Shown here in pieces: positions 46,876-55,549 of a stretch of DNA of 64,000 nucleotides (the first letter of the stretch is position 1; each line of letters opens with the position of its first letter). Origin of the DNA: an uncultured Jannaschia sp. GTDB lineage: Bacteria; Pseudomonadota; Alphaproteobacteria; Rhodobacterales; Rhodobacteraceae. Under the pieces are notes generated by a model. The model had not been told where the DNA came from and did no database searches. It worked only from the letters and a program-made list of their open reading frames with translations. The position numbers were made by a program, and so were the translations under genes. The stretch is from contig NZ_CANNEZ010000001.1 in the NCBI RefSeq assembly GCF_947503795.1, forward strand, positions 611,001-675,000, read 5' to 3'.

Positions 46876-48869
46876 TTCGGCTCCGGCTTGCGATCCTTAC
46901 GCGGCCGGCTCCGGCGGGGTGTCGGGCCGGGCTTGGTGGCGGCGGGCGCCTTGGGGTCGTTCGAAGCCCCCTCGGCGATCGCCTCGGCGGCTTCGGACTT
47001 CACGGGCTTGGCCTTCGGGCCCACGCCCGGCTCGGCCGCGGGCTTCTTCTTGAAGCTCGACCGGATGTTCCCAAAGAGATCGGGCTTCGAGCCGTGGGAC
47101 AGCATGATCGAATATTGCTGGATGAAGGTGATCGTGTTGTTCGCGATCCAGTAGACCACGAGGCCCGACGCGAAGCTGCCCAGCATGAACATGAAGACCC
47201 AGGGCAGCCACGCGAAGATCATCGCCTGCGTCGGATCGGTCGGCGCGGGGTTCAGCTTCTGCTGCAGCCACATCGAGATGCCGAGCAGAAGCGGCAGGAT
47301 GCCGATGAACACGAGCGCCATGATGCTGCCCGGCTCGGGGCCGGCGAAGGGCAGAAGGCCAAAGAGGTTCATGATCGAGGTCGGATCGGGCGCGCTGAGG
47401 TCCTGGAACGGACCGAAGAAGGGCGCGTGGCGCAGCTCCAGCGTGACGAAGATCACCTTGTAGAGGCTGAAGAAGATCGGGATCTGCAACAGGATCGGCA
47501 GACAGCCCGCGGCCGGGTTCACCTTGTTCGTCTTGTAGAGCTCCATCATCCCCTGCTGGAGCTTCTGGCGGTCGTCGCCCGCCTTCTCCTTGAGCTTCTC
47601 CATCTCGGGCTGAAGCTCCTTCATGCGGGCCATCGAGACGTAGGACTTGTAGGCCAGCGGCAGCAGGATCGCCTTGATCCCGAGGGTCAGGACGATGATC
47701 GCGACGCCCATGTTGCCGATCACGCCGTTCAGCCAGTGGAGCGCCGCGAAGATCGGCTTGGTCAGGAAGTAGAACCAGCCCCAGTCGATCGAGTCGATGA
47801 AGCCCGCGACGCCGGTTTCGGGGTCGTTCTGGTAGGCGCGGATCGTGGCCCATTCCTTGGCCCCGGCAAAAAGACGGCTTTCCGAAACCGAGGTCTGGCC
47901 CGGCTCGACGGTGCGCGGCGGCAGGCGCGTCTCGGTCTGGTAGATATCGGCGCTGTCGACATATTTGACGACCTCGGTGAAGGGCACGCCCGCGCTCGGG
48001 ATCAGGGTCGTCATCCAGTACTTGTCGGTGAAGCCGATCCAGCCATCCTCGGAGGCTTCGGTGATCTGGATGCGCCCGCCCTCGGCGGCCACGGGGTCGA
48101 GATCGGTGACATCGTCGTAATCGAGTTCGGCCAGCTCGCCATCGGACCGGGCGACGACGCCTTCGTGCAGGATGAAGAAGTTGACCGTCTCGGGCTCGCC
48201 ATGCCGCGCGATCAGGCCATAGGGCGCCAGCCGCACCGGGGCGCCGGTGGTGTTTTCGACGGCCTGCGCGACACTGAACATGTAGTCGTCATCGACTGCG
48301 ATCGTCTTTGTGAAGACGAGGCCGCCGCCATTGTCCCAGAGCAGCGTCACGGGCGTCTCGGGCGTCAGCACGGCCCCCGCGGGCGCGCTCCATTGCGTCG
48401 TCGCGGTCGGTACGTCGTCGAAGGTCAGCGCGCCGCCGGGCACCCAGCCGTGCAGCGCATAATAAGCGTCGCCGCTGCCCGAAGGGGTCAGGAGCGTCAC
48501 GATCGGGGAATCGTCGTCCAGCGTCTCGCGATAATCCTTGAGCGCGAGGTCGTCGAGCCGCCCACCGGCCAGCGAGATCGAGCCGGTCAGTCGAGGCGTG
48601 TCGACGACGATCCGATCCGTGGCTGCCAGCGCGGCCTCGCGGCTTTCGGCGGGGGTGACGGCGACGGCGCCCGGCGTGGCGGCCAGGGGATCGCCGCTGG
48701 CCGGCGGCGGCGTCAGCGCGCCGTCGACCGGCTGCGCGATGCCGTCATTGGTGTCGACCTCCGCCACGGTCGGAGCCTGCTGCTCGGGCGGGAAGAGGAA
48801 GAACCAGACCAGGAGGACCAGCGCCGAGAGCGCGGTCGCGAGGATCAGGTTCTTGTTCTGGTCATCCAT
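46872..48869 (-). CDS. yidC: Membrane protein insertase YidC
   Basis: This 665-residue insertase has an N-terminal membrane helix (about 8-24, ILATALSALVLLVWFFLFPP), a large periplasmic domain (to about 360) and five C-terminal helices that form the insertion groove (FAALHWLNGVIGNMGVAIIVLTLGIKAILLPLAYKSYV onward). The C-terminus has a long Lys/Pro-rich tail, which may bind ribosomes. It is the first gene of the yidC-MOSC-catB-engB run. In many relatives it directly follows yidD. Confidence 0.96.
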   Translation of the reverse strand: MDDQNKNLILATALSALVLLVWFFLFPPEQQAPTVAEVDTNDGIAQPVDGALTPPPASGDPLAATPGAVAVTPAESREAALAATDRIVVDTPRLTGSISLAGGRLDDLALKDYRETLDDDSPIVTLLTPSGSGDAYYALHGWVPGGALTFDDVPTATTQWSAPAGAVLTPETPVTLLWDNGGGLVFTKTIAVDDDYMFSVAQAVENTTGAPVRLAPYGLIARHGEPETVNFFILHEGVVARSDGELAELDYDDVTDLDPVAAEGGRIQITEASEDGWIGFTDKYWMTTLIPSAGVPFTEVVKYVDSADIYQTETRLPPRTVEPGQTSVSESRLFAGAKEWATIRAYQNDPETGVAGFIDSIDWGWFYFLTKPIFAALHWLNGVIGNMGVAIIVLTLGIKAILLPLAYKSYVSMARMKELQPEMEKLKEKAGDDRQKLQQGMMELYKTNKVNPAAGCLPILLQIPIFFSLYKVIFVTLELRHAPFFGPFQDLSAPDPTSIMNLFGLLPFAGPEPGSIMALVFIGILPLLLGISMWLQQKLNPAPTDPTQAMIFAWLPWVFMFMLGSFASGLVVYWIANNTITFIQQYSIMLSHGSKPDLFGNIRSSFKKKPAAEPGVGPKAKPVKSEAAEAIAEGASNDPKAPAATKPGPTPRRSRPRKDRKPEPK

Positions 48870-49405
48870 GGGAGGCCTGTCGCGCGCGATGTCGGGATTG
48901 CGGGCCGTTCAACAGAGGCGGGGCGGGACAGTCAAGGCGAAAGGGCGCCGGCATGGGGTCGGGCGGGACCGGGCCGGCCGCAACAGCGCATAGCGAGACG
49001 GCGACAGACGCGCGGGGCGGGGCGGTTGGTATCGGGGGCCGGTTCCTGCGCTGATGCCTCCGCGAAAGGCTGCGCGGTCATACGCATCCCATGTTGATGC
49101 CGATGCGACTGCCTAAGCCCGCACCGTGCGGCGATACCGCTGCCTCGGCCTGCGCCCCTGCATCGTAAGATCCCGTGCGGAGATATGCCGAGTGCTCGGG
49201 CGCCACGGATTGCCGTGATCGGCATTGGGCGCGCCGCGACCTTGCGGCGGTTGGCCGCGCCGTCTCCGTCGGCGGGCGGCCATTCGTTGCGCGCCCCGGA
49301 CGGAACCCAGGTGCCAGTCTGACCTGCATCGCACTGGATCTCGGGGGATCAGGACATTGTGGGTCAGTTATCGGGGGAACATCTCCGCAGCCCCTGGGGA
49401 CATGC
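48870..49405. other. 536-base gap: no gene or RNA recognised
   Basis: The gap lies between yidC and the EAL gene (both - strand). The only candidate reading frame on the minus strand is short (48932-49081, 49 residues, Arg/Pro-rich) with a weak site; it is not supported. A GC-rich palindrome (around 49125-49137) is present. The region probably contains the yidC promoter and the end of the EAL transcript. Confidence 0.5.
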
Positions 49406-50965
49406 TCAGGCCGTGCCCCGCGGCTCCATCCCGCGCAGGGCGCCGTTGCCGTCGAGCGGTCGGGCGAGCGCCCAGGTCACCGTATCCGACAGCGGCATCG
49501 GGCGGGCCACGACGTAGCCCTGGATATGCGGGCATCCGAGGCTGGCCAGGACGGCCTGCTCCTCGGTGGTTTCGACACCTTCGGCCAGCGTTTCGATGTC
49601 GAGCTGGTGCGCGAGCCCGAGGATGGCCGCGACGATCCGGCGCTTGTCCGCACTGGCATCGAGGCCCGACACGAAGCTTCGGTCGATCTTGATGCGGTGG
49701 ACGCCGAAGCGCGCGATATGGGCGATCGAGGCCGCACCGGTGCCGAAATCATCGAGGTCGAGGCGGAAGCCCGTCGCGCGCAGCGTCTCGATGTTGTGGA
49801 CGATGGTCTCGTCGCCTTCGCGCAAGGTGACCGTCTCGAGGATCTCGATGGCGATGCGCGTCGGTGCGATATCGTGGCGATCCAGCTGCCAGATGATGCG
49901 CTCGGCCAGACGGGGGTCCGCCAGTTCCTCGAGCGAGATGTTGACGCCGACGCAGGGCACGGCGATGCCCGCGTCGTCCCAGAGGCGAAGGGCCTCGAGG
50001 CTGGCGCGCAGGATCTGGTCGCCCATGTCTGCGGATCGGCCCGCGGCTCCGACGGCCGCGAGAAAGTCGCCCGGCGAGAGCATCCCGAGTTCGGGGTGGT
50101 CCCAACGCGCCAAGGCCTCGAACCCCGAGAGCGCCCCGGTCCGGGTGTCGATCTGGGGCTGGAACCAAGGCCTGATCTGGCCGCGATCCAACGCCTCGTC
50201 GATCTGGGTGGCGAGACGGTGATCCGTCTCGACGCGGGCCTGGATGTCGGGGGTGAAAGTTCGCACCGCGTCGCTGCCGCTGCGCCGCGCGAGGCGCAGC
50301 GCGCAATCCGCCGCCGCCAAAAGGGCCGCGCCGGTGCGGGCAGGGGCACTGGCCGCGCTGCAGATCCCGATGCAGCACTGCACCCGGATCGAGCGTCCGT
50401 CGATCGAGATCGGCTCGGCCACTGCGGCCTGGATCCGGTCCACGATGTTCATCACCACGTCGAGGTCCGCCCGCCGCGTCGGGTTCAGGACGATGGTCAG
50501 CCCGTCATCACCCGACCGGACGACGATATCCTGGCCACGCATCGCCGTCGCGACGCGCTGGATCACGCGATCCATGACCGTCTGCGCGATTTCGGCGCCC
50601 CATTCCCCATCGGTGATGTGAAGATCGTCGATCTGGACCTGGAGGACGGCCGTCGTGCGTTCGCGCCGCTCGCAATCGGCCAACACGTCTTCGACGGTGC
50701 GCTGGAGTACGCTGCGCGGGACCATGGCGCCCATCGGGTATCCGTCGTCGAGCCCGACGGGCCGGCGCGGCATCCGCTGACGGTCGAGCGCGATCAGCGT
50801 CGGCAGCACCACGGCAAAGGCGAGGACGAGCGCGTCAAGGCCGAAGCCCCACGCGATGGCGGCGACCGCCGGAAAGAGCCAGATCCAGTCGATCCGCGCC
50901 AGCCGCTTGCGAATCCGGTGACGCAGATGCGTGCGATCGGGTGCGACGGCGGGGGCGTCCGACAT
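49406..50965 (-). CDS. EAL-domain protein with degenerate GGDEF
   Basis: This is a 519-residue protein. Residues 26-60 are two membrane helices. A degenerate GGDEF domain follows, in which the signature GGDEF reads SGDDG (151-155), so diguanylate cyclase activity is unlikely. The EAL phosphodiesterase domain (from about 265) keeps E283-A-L, the DDFGTG loop and KIDRSFV, so c-di-GMP hydrolysis is likely. Membrane-bound regulation is expected. It lies 53 bases after ttcA on the same strand. Confidence 0.9.
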   Translation of the reverse strand: MSDAPAVAPDRTHLRHRIRKRLARIDWIWLFPAVAAIAWGFGLDALVLAFAVVLPTLIALDRQRMPRRPVGLDDGYPMGAMVPRSVLQRTVEDVLADCERRERTTAVLQVQIDDLHITDGEWGAEIAQTVMDRVIQRVATAMRGQDIVVRSGDDGLTIVLNPTRRADLDVVMNIVDRIQAAVAEPISIDGRSIRVQCCIGICSAASAPARTGAALLAAADCALRLARRSGSDAVRTFTPDIQARVETDHRLATQIDEALDRGQIRPWFQPQIDTRTGALSGFEALARWDHPELGMLSPGDFLAAVGAAGRSADMGDQILRASLEALRLWDDAGIAVPCVGVNISLEELADPRLAERIIWQLDRHDIAPTRIAIEILETVTLREGDETIVHNIETLRATGFRLDLDDFGTGAASIAHIARFGVHRIKIDRSFVSGLDASADKRRIVAAILGLAHQLDIETLAEGVETTEEQAVLASLGCPHIQGYVVARPMPLSDTVTWALARPLDGNGALRGMEPRGTA

Positions 50966-51018
50966 GGGTGTCTCCGGCTGGGGTCGGTCCAGCTAGACGC
51001 CGCGGGGTGACCGCGACC

Positions 51019-51912
51019 TTAACGCAGCCGTGGAATGTCCGTCGAATTGTCGCGGTCCGCCGGGATATCCCTATCCGGCACGGTCCCCGCGAGGCCCGCG
51101 AAATCGAACAGCGCCGGGTCCAGCATGTGGGACGGGCGCACTTGTCCCAGCGCCGAGAACATCTTCGCCCGACGCCCCGGCGCCTTCGCCTCCCAGCCGT
51201 CGAGCATCGCCTTGATCGCCTGCCGCTGGAGGCCGTCCTGACTGCCGCAGAGGTCGCAGGGGATGATCGGGTACCCGAGCGCGGCGGCGAAGCGTTCGCA
51301 ATCGGCCTCGGCGACATGGGCCAGCGGGCGTAGCACCTGCAGGTCGCCTTCGTCATTGACCAGCTTGGGGGGCATCGTCGCGATTTTGCCGCCGTGGAAC
51401 AGGTTGAGGAAGAACGTCTCGAGGATGTCGTCGCGGTGATGTCCGAGCACGACGGCCGAACAGCCTTCCTCTCGCGCGACACGGTAGAGATTCCCGCGCC
51501 GGAGCCGAGAGCAGAGCGCGCAGAAGGTGCGCCCGGCGGGGATCTTGTCGGTCACGATCGAATAGGTGTCGGCATACTCGATCCGGTGGGGCACGCCCAT
51601 CCGTTCGAGAAATGCGGGCAGCACCGTGGCGGGGAAATTCGGCTGACCCTGATCGAGGTTGCAGGCCAGGATGTCGACCGGAAGAAGCCCGCGCCATTGC
51701 AGCTCGGTCAGGACCGCGAGCAGCGTGTAGCTGTCCTTGCCGCCTGACAGGCACACCAGCCAACGCGCGCGGGGGCCGGTCCGGTCGACCATGCCGTAGC
51801 GGTCGATCGCCTCGCGCGTTTCGCGGACGATGCGCTTTCGCAGCTTGCGGAACTCGGTCGTCCGGGGGGCGCCGTGGAACAGCGGATGGATGTCGTCGGC
51901 CTCGTCGAGCAT
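51019..51912 (-). CDS. ttcA: tRNA 2-thiocytidine synthetase TtcA
   Basis: This 297-residue enzyme makes s2C32 in tRNA. The PP-loop is SGGKDS (56-61), and the [4Fe-4S] ligand pairs are C131/C134 (CALC) and C219/C222 (CDLC). The ATG at 51912 has GGAGG just upstream; the longer frame to 51981 does not. It stands alone between the EAL gene and a DUF1127-like gene. Confidence 0.94.
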   Translation of the reverse strand: MLDEADDIHPLFHGAPRTTEFRKLRKRIVRETREAIDRYGMVDRTGPRARWLVCLSGGKDSYTLLAVLTELQWRGLLPVDILACNLDQGQPNFPATVLPAFLERMGVPHRIEYADTYSIVTDKIPAGRTFCALCSRLRRGNLYRVAREEGCSAVVLGHHRDDILETFFLNLFHGGKIATMPPKLVNDEGDLQVLRPLAHVAEADCERFAAALGYPIIPCDLCGSQDGLQRQAIKAMLDGWEAKAPGRRAKMFSALGQVRPSHMLDPALFDFAGLAGTVPDRDIPADRDNSTDIPRLR

Positions 51913-51990
51913 GGATGCCTCCGGAAATGCGCTCCGAGCCGTCTTAGCGGCCCGGAGCGCGCGCCGCCATGGGCGCCGCATCCGCGTGGG

Positions 51991-52212
51991 TCACAGCGGC
52001 AGGTCGGGGCGCGACGGCGCGGGCGGCAGGGGCGGCAACCCGATATCCCGCCGCAGATGCGCGGGCAGGCGGCTCGCATCGGGTGGGCGGGCGGGCCGAT
52101 GCAGCAACGCGCGCAGGGCGGCCCGCAGGACGCGGGACGCACCATGCGTGGCGATGGCGGCGTCGATCAGGTCGCGCGACGGCGGGGGCGGGATCAGGCG
52201 CAATACGGTCAT
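51991..52212 (-). CDS. Small DUF1127-like protein
   Basis: This is a 73-residue basic protein. The C-terminal LPAHLRRDIGLPPLPP is close to the DUF1127 signature (LP.HLRRDIGL), found in small alphaproteobacterial RNA-binding or regulatory proteins. The N-terminal part is helical (RDLIDAAIATHGASRVLRAALRALL). The start ATG 52212 has a GGGG site that is buried in a hairpin (52221-52238). A longer frame from 52296 is possible. The gene lies 78 bases upstream of ttcA. Confidence 0.65.
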   Translation of the reverse strand: MTVLRLIPPPPSRDLIDAAIATHGASRVLRAALRALLHRPARPPDASRLPAHLRRDIGLPPLPPAPSRPDLPL

Positions 52213-52220
52213 GGACTTAT

Positions 52221-52238
52221 CCCCGGTCGAAACCGGGG
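52221..52238 (-). promoter_or_regulatory. Hairpin hiding the ribosome site of the DUF1127-like gene
   Basis: On the minus strand a perfect 7-bp stem (52221-52227 with 52232-52238) has a UUCG loop. Its 3' arm contains the GGGG that would serve as the Shine-Dalgarno, eight bases before ATG 52212. Translation would be low unless this opens. Confidence 0.55.
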
Positions 52239-52353
52239 CCTCTTGGGTGGAGATGGTGGAGACCGGGCGCGGCGCGTGGACCGCGGCAGCGGCCATCGAG
52301 GCGGGATCGGTCAGGGGTTGGATGCAGCCGCCCGACGGGGCAGCGGAGCGTCG

Positions 52354-52428
52354 TCAGCCTTGGCGCAAGCCTGCGGCGACGCGTCCGGACCACGAGAGCG
52401 GGCAGCGGGCGTAACGATATACGATCAT
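52354..52428 (-). CDS. Possible leader peptide ORF (24 codons)
   Basis: A 24-codon frame (MIVYRYARCPLSWSGRVAAG and four more residues) starts at ATG 52428 with a strong GGAGGG ribosome site and ends before the hairpin-controlled DUF1127-like gene. It is too short to judge by family. It may be a leader peptide whose translation affects the downstream hairpin. No gene was seen in the remaining part of the gap (52429-52533). Confidence 0.35.
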   Translation of the reverse strand: MIVYRYARCPLSWSGRVAAGLRQG

Positions 52429-52533
52429 GATAGCCCTCCTGCGTTCGCGTGGCATCCACGGGCGGCATAGTCGAAACCGAGCGCATTCCAAAGCCCGAAT
52501 TTCAGGCGACCGCGAATGGGTGGATTGGTGCCG

Positions 52534-52755
52534 TCAGTCCGGGACGTCGTCGATACCTGACCCGCCCCAGGGATGGCAGCGTGCGATGCGCCGCGCGGCC
52601 AGCCATCCGCCCTTGAGCGCGCCGTGCTTTTCAAGCGCCTGCAGCGCGTAGGCCGAGCAGGTCGGATCGAACCGGCAGGTGCGGCCGAGCCATGGCGACA
52701 GCACGAGGCGGTAGGCATGGACCGGCAGCGCGAGGAGGCGGGCGAGCGGGCTCAT
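52534..52755 (-). CDS. yidD: Membrane protein insertion efficiency factor YidD
   Basis: This 73-residue protein has the YidD pattern: HAYRLVLSPWLGRTCRFDPTCSAYALQAL, then HGALKGGWLAARRIARCHPWGGSG, with the three conserved cysteines. It assists YidC in membrane insertion. It lies between rnpA and the small DUF1127-like gene; yidC itself is 3.7 kb away. Confidence 0.95.
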   Translation of the reverse strand: MSPLARLLALPVHAYRLVLSPWLGRTCRFDPTCSAYALQALEKHGALKGGWLAARRIARCHPWGGSGIDDVPD

Positions 52756-52804
52756 GACGCGGACCGCGCCGGGTGGGGGGCGGGCGGATCGACGGGCCCG
52801 AAGT

Positions 52805-53182
52805 TCACCGGTGGGCCTTGGCCAAGGCCGCGCGCAGATCCGAGGTCAAAGCGTCGAAGGGACGCGCGGCGGTCGCGTCCCGGCGGCCGATCAGGGCGTA
52901 GTCCCAGCCGGGTCGCGCGGCACCGGGCAGCACCAGGCGCGCCACCTCGCGCAGGCGGCGCTTGGCGCGGTTGCGGGCGACGGCGTTGCCGACCTTCTTG
53001 GAGCAGGTGAAACCAACCCCTACGGCCGGGTCGTCGTCGCGGCGATCGCGCGCCTGCAGAAGGAACGCGGGCGCGGGGACCCGGCGCGCGGCGTTGAGCG
53101 CGAGGAACTGGGGCCGCACCGTCAGCGCACGCAAAGACGCCGGAGGGGGCGACCCCTCCGGCGTCCGGCATTCGTCAACCAT
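52805..53182 (-). CDS. rnpA: Ribonuclease P protein component
   Basis: This 125-residue protein supports RNase P in tRNA 5'-end processing. The RNR signature is R70-N71-R72 (VGNAVARNRAKRRLREVARL). The N-terminal 20 residues lie over a strong hairpin (53136-53165). An alternative start at TTG 53134 or GTG 53119, past the hairpin, would give a protein of about 104-109 residues. It starts 9 bases after rpmH. Confidence 0.92.
   Translation of the reverse strand: MVDECRTPEGSPPPASLRALTVRPQFLALNAARRVPAPAFLLQARDRRDDDPAVGVGFTCSKKVGNAVARNRAKRRLREVARLVLPGAARPGWDYALIGRRDATAARPFDALTSDLRAALAKAHR
53136..53165 (-). terminator. Attenuator-like hairpin between rpmH and rnpA
   Basis: A perfect 13-bp stem (53136-53148 with 53153-53165) with a four-base loop lies 26 bases after the rpmH stop on the minus strand, and its 3' arm is followed by TTT. 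It sits within the annotated 5' end of rnpA. It may limit read-through so that L34 is made in excess of RnpA. Confidence 0.65.
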
Positions 53183-53191
53183 GGACGGCGC

Positions 53192-53326
53192 TCAGGCCGA
53201 CAGCGACTTCCGACCGCGGGCGCGGCGGGCGTTCAGGATCTTGCGCCCGGCCTTGGTGGCCATGCGGGCACGGAAGCCGTGGCGGCGCTTGCGAACGAGA
53301 TTCGAGGGCTGGAAGGTGCGCTTCAT
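53192..53326 (-). CDS. rpmH: 50S ribosomal protein L34
   Basis: This 44-residue protein reads [20 protein letters not shown] followed by [20 protein letters not shown] and SLSA, an exact fit to L34. Start ATG 53326, stop 53192-53194. It opens the rpmH-rnpA-yidD unit. Confidence 0.97.
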
Positions 53327-53399
53327 GGCCTTCACTCCGACGGGTTGGGCCGGGGATTCGCATCGGGCGACCCTGACCGGGGAAACTGGAAGCCGCCGT

Positions 53400-54551
53400 C
53401 TAGGTCAGCCCGTCAGGGGTGTCAACGCTCTCGGGCGGGGTTTCGGGCATGTCGGCCGGGTCCTGCAGACGCACCTGTTCGGGCACCGGGACATAGGCCG
53501 CCCCGCGCGCCCGGCCCACCCGCGCCAGACGGCGGGCGAGGCGTCGTGGCACCGGGTCGGACCAGCCGCCGGGCGCATCGAGAAAGCCCGCCGCCCGCAG
53601 CGCGCCTTCCGCGGCCGGGAAGTCCAGCTCGGCCAGCATGTGGAACATCGCGCTGCCCTCGGCGATCCGGGCGGCGGGCGCGTGGGCGCGACGGACGGCG
53701 TCGATCGCGGTGGCCTCGGCCCCGAAGGCGCGGGCCTGCAACGCGAAGGCATCGGCGAAGAACGCGCGCCGCGCGAGGATCGCCATGCGGGTGCCGGGAC
53801 CGGCGGCCATCGCCGCCAGGTGAAGGGCCGAGCCGTCGACCCCGACGATCCGCCATGCCGCCCGGTAGGCCGCGACCTGATCGGACAGCGACCGGGTCTG
53901 GGGGTGGAACACGGCGTAGCCCTGCGCGGCCATGTAGCCTTCGAGCCGGTCCTCGAAGAGAAGCCCCGCCTTGCCGGGCGCGATCCCCGTCCGGCTGATA
54001 TAGAGATCGGGGCCCTCCGGCGCCCCGTCGATCCGCGCAAGCCGGGCGGCCATGAAGGCGCGCCATGCGGCCGTGCCCGCGAAGAGATCCGCCGCCGTCG
54101 AGACGCCCTGCGCCGGGACGACCAGGCGCTCCACCATTTCGGGGGCGCCGACCGTGACGACCGGACAGTCGACGCCGAGCCACGACAGAAGCCTCTCGAC
54201 ATGGGCCGTCGCGCCGGGTCGCGTCTCGCCCCGGTCGTCGCGCGCGAGAAACAGGATGCCGTCCACATTCGTCCGGTCGAGCGCCCAGAGCCGCGCGAGC
54301 GAGAAGATCAGCGCATGACCGAAATGGCCGTAGGCGATACCGCCATAGAGCCAGCGGCCCGTGCGTCGGGGCAGGTGGCCGCCGGGCGGCGCACCGGGCA
54401 GGGTCAGCACCCCGATCCGGGCCCGCATATCGGCCAGCGCCACGCGCGCGCCCTGGCGGTCGTACACGCCCGCCACCTGCCGCATGCCCCGGCCCTCGCC
54501 GGGCTGCGTCGGGCGCAGGCGCGCCTCGTCGAGGATCAGGAGGTCCGACAC
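53400..54551 (-). CDS. Glycosyltransferase family 61-like protein
   Basis: This 383-residue protein resembles the DUF563/GT61 group: [19 protein letters not shown] replaces the usual 'NYYHWL.E' motif, and the C-terminal half has [28 protein letters not shown] and [20 protein letters not shown]. The start is assumed at GTG 54551 ([12 protein letters not shown]); no clear ribosome site is seen, so it is uncertain. Its role in surface polysaccharide is only an inference. Confidence 0.62.
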
Positions 54552-54743
54552 GGCGCCGATGCTAGGGTGGGCGAGGCGGTCGCGAAAGGCCGCACTGTTA
54601 CAGATCGCGCCGCACGGCCTGTAACATTCGCGCTCCGAGGGGCGCTTCCCCACACGGGCCGACACGTGCCCGTGAGGTGGGATATCCAGACGCGCTTCAT
54701 CCGTTCATGTCGGATCCCAAGCGAGGTGCCGCACCCGGCGCCC

Positions 54744-55502
54744 ATGGACAAACGGATGGATATCATGGCCGATCAAACGATGACCGACACCAACCACAAG
54801 GCGGGCTGGACCCGCTTTCTGCCGCTCGCCGCCATCGGCGCGGTGGCGCTCGCGGGGGCGTTTTTCCTGCGCGACTATCTCAGCTTCGAGGCGCTGGCCG
54901 AGAACCGCGAGGCGCTTCTGGCGTTCCGCGACGCCAACTACCTCCTGACGGTGCTGGCCTTCCTGGCGGCCTATATCGTCATCGTCGCCTTCAGCCTGCC
55001 GGGTGCCGCGATCGCGACGCTGACGGGCGGCTTTCTCTTCGGGCTCTTTCCCGGCGTCCTCTTCAACGCGGGCGCGGCCACCATCGGCGCGACGATCATC
55101 TTCCTTGCCGCCAAATACGGCCTCGGCGATCGGCTGGCCGCGCGGATGGACGCGTCGGGCGGGGCCGTCAAGAAGATCAAGGACGGCATCCGCGAGGACG
55201 AGACGTCCTATCTCTTCGTGATGCGCCTCGTGCCCGCCGTGCCGTTCTTCGTGGCGAACCTGATCCCCGCCTTCGTCGGCGTGGGCCTCCTGAAATACGT
55301 GGCCACCACCTTCTTCGGCATCCTGCCGGGCGGCCTCGTCTACACTTGGGTCGGCGCCGGGCTGGGCGAGGTGTTCGCCCGCGGCGAAACCCCTGATTTC
55401 GGAATCATCTTCGAGCCGCAGATCCTCGGGCCGATCCTCGGGCTGGCCGTTCTGGCGCTCCTGCCCATCGTCATCAAGAAAATCCGGGGGGCGAAGCAAT
55501 GA
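54744..55502 (+). CDS. TVP38/TMEM64 family membrane protein
   Basis: This 252-residue membrane protein has the VTT (SNARE-associated) domain: FSLPGAAIATLTGGFLFGLFPG, GATIGATIIFLAAKYGLG, a charged loop (AARMDASGGAVKKIKDGIRED), and MRLVPAVPFFVANLIPAFVGV. ATG 54744 is used; ATG 54765 is an alternative. Its end overlaps the start of an in-frame extension of the downstream flavoprotein gene, an association seen in other bacteria. Confidence 0.87.
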   Translation: MDKRMDIMADQTMTDTNHKAGWTRFLPLAAIGAVALAGAFFLRDYLSFEALAENREALLAFRDANYLLTVLAFLAAYIVIVAFSLPGAAIATLTGGFLFGLFPGVLFNAGAATIGATIIFLAAKYGLGDRLAARMDASGGAVKKIKDGIREDETSYLFVMRLVPAVPFFVANLIPAFVGVGLLKYVATTFFGILPGGLVYTWVGAGLGEVFARGETPDFGIIFEPQILGPILGLAVLALLPIVIKKIRGAKQ

Positions 55503-55549
55503 ATGCGCTGACCCGTCCCGACGAACTGCTGCGCGCGAAGGAGCCCGCC

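Noticed and set aside
48932-49081. Small minus-strand gene upstream of yidC
   Set aside because: Arg/Pro-rich 49-residue frame with a weak ribosome site and no recognised pattern.
52217-52486. An 89-codon frame over the DUF1127-like leader, considered as a frameshifted gene
   Set aside because: It is Arg-rich without a ribosome site, and the 24-codon frame and hairpin explain the region better.
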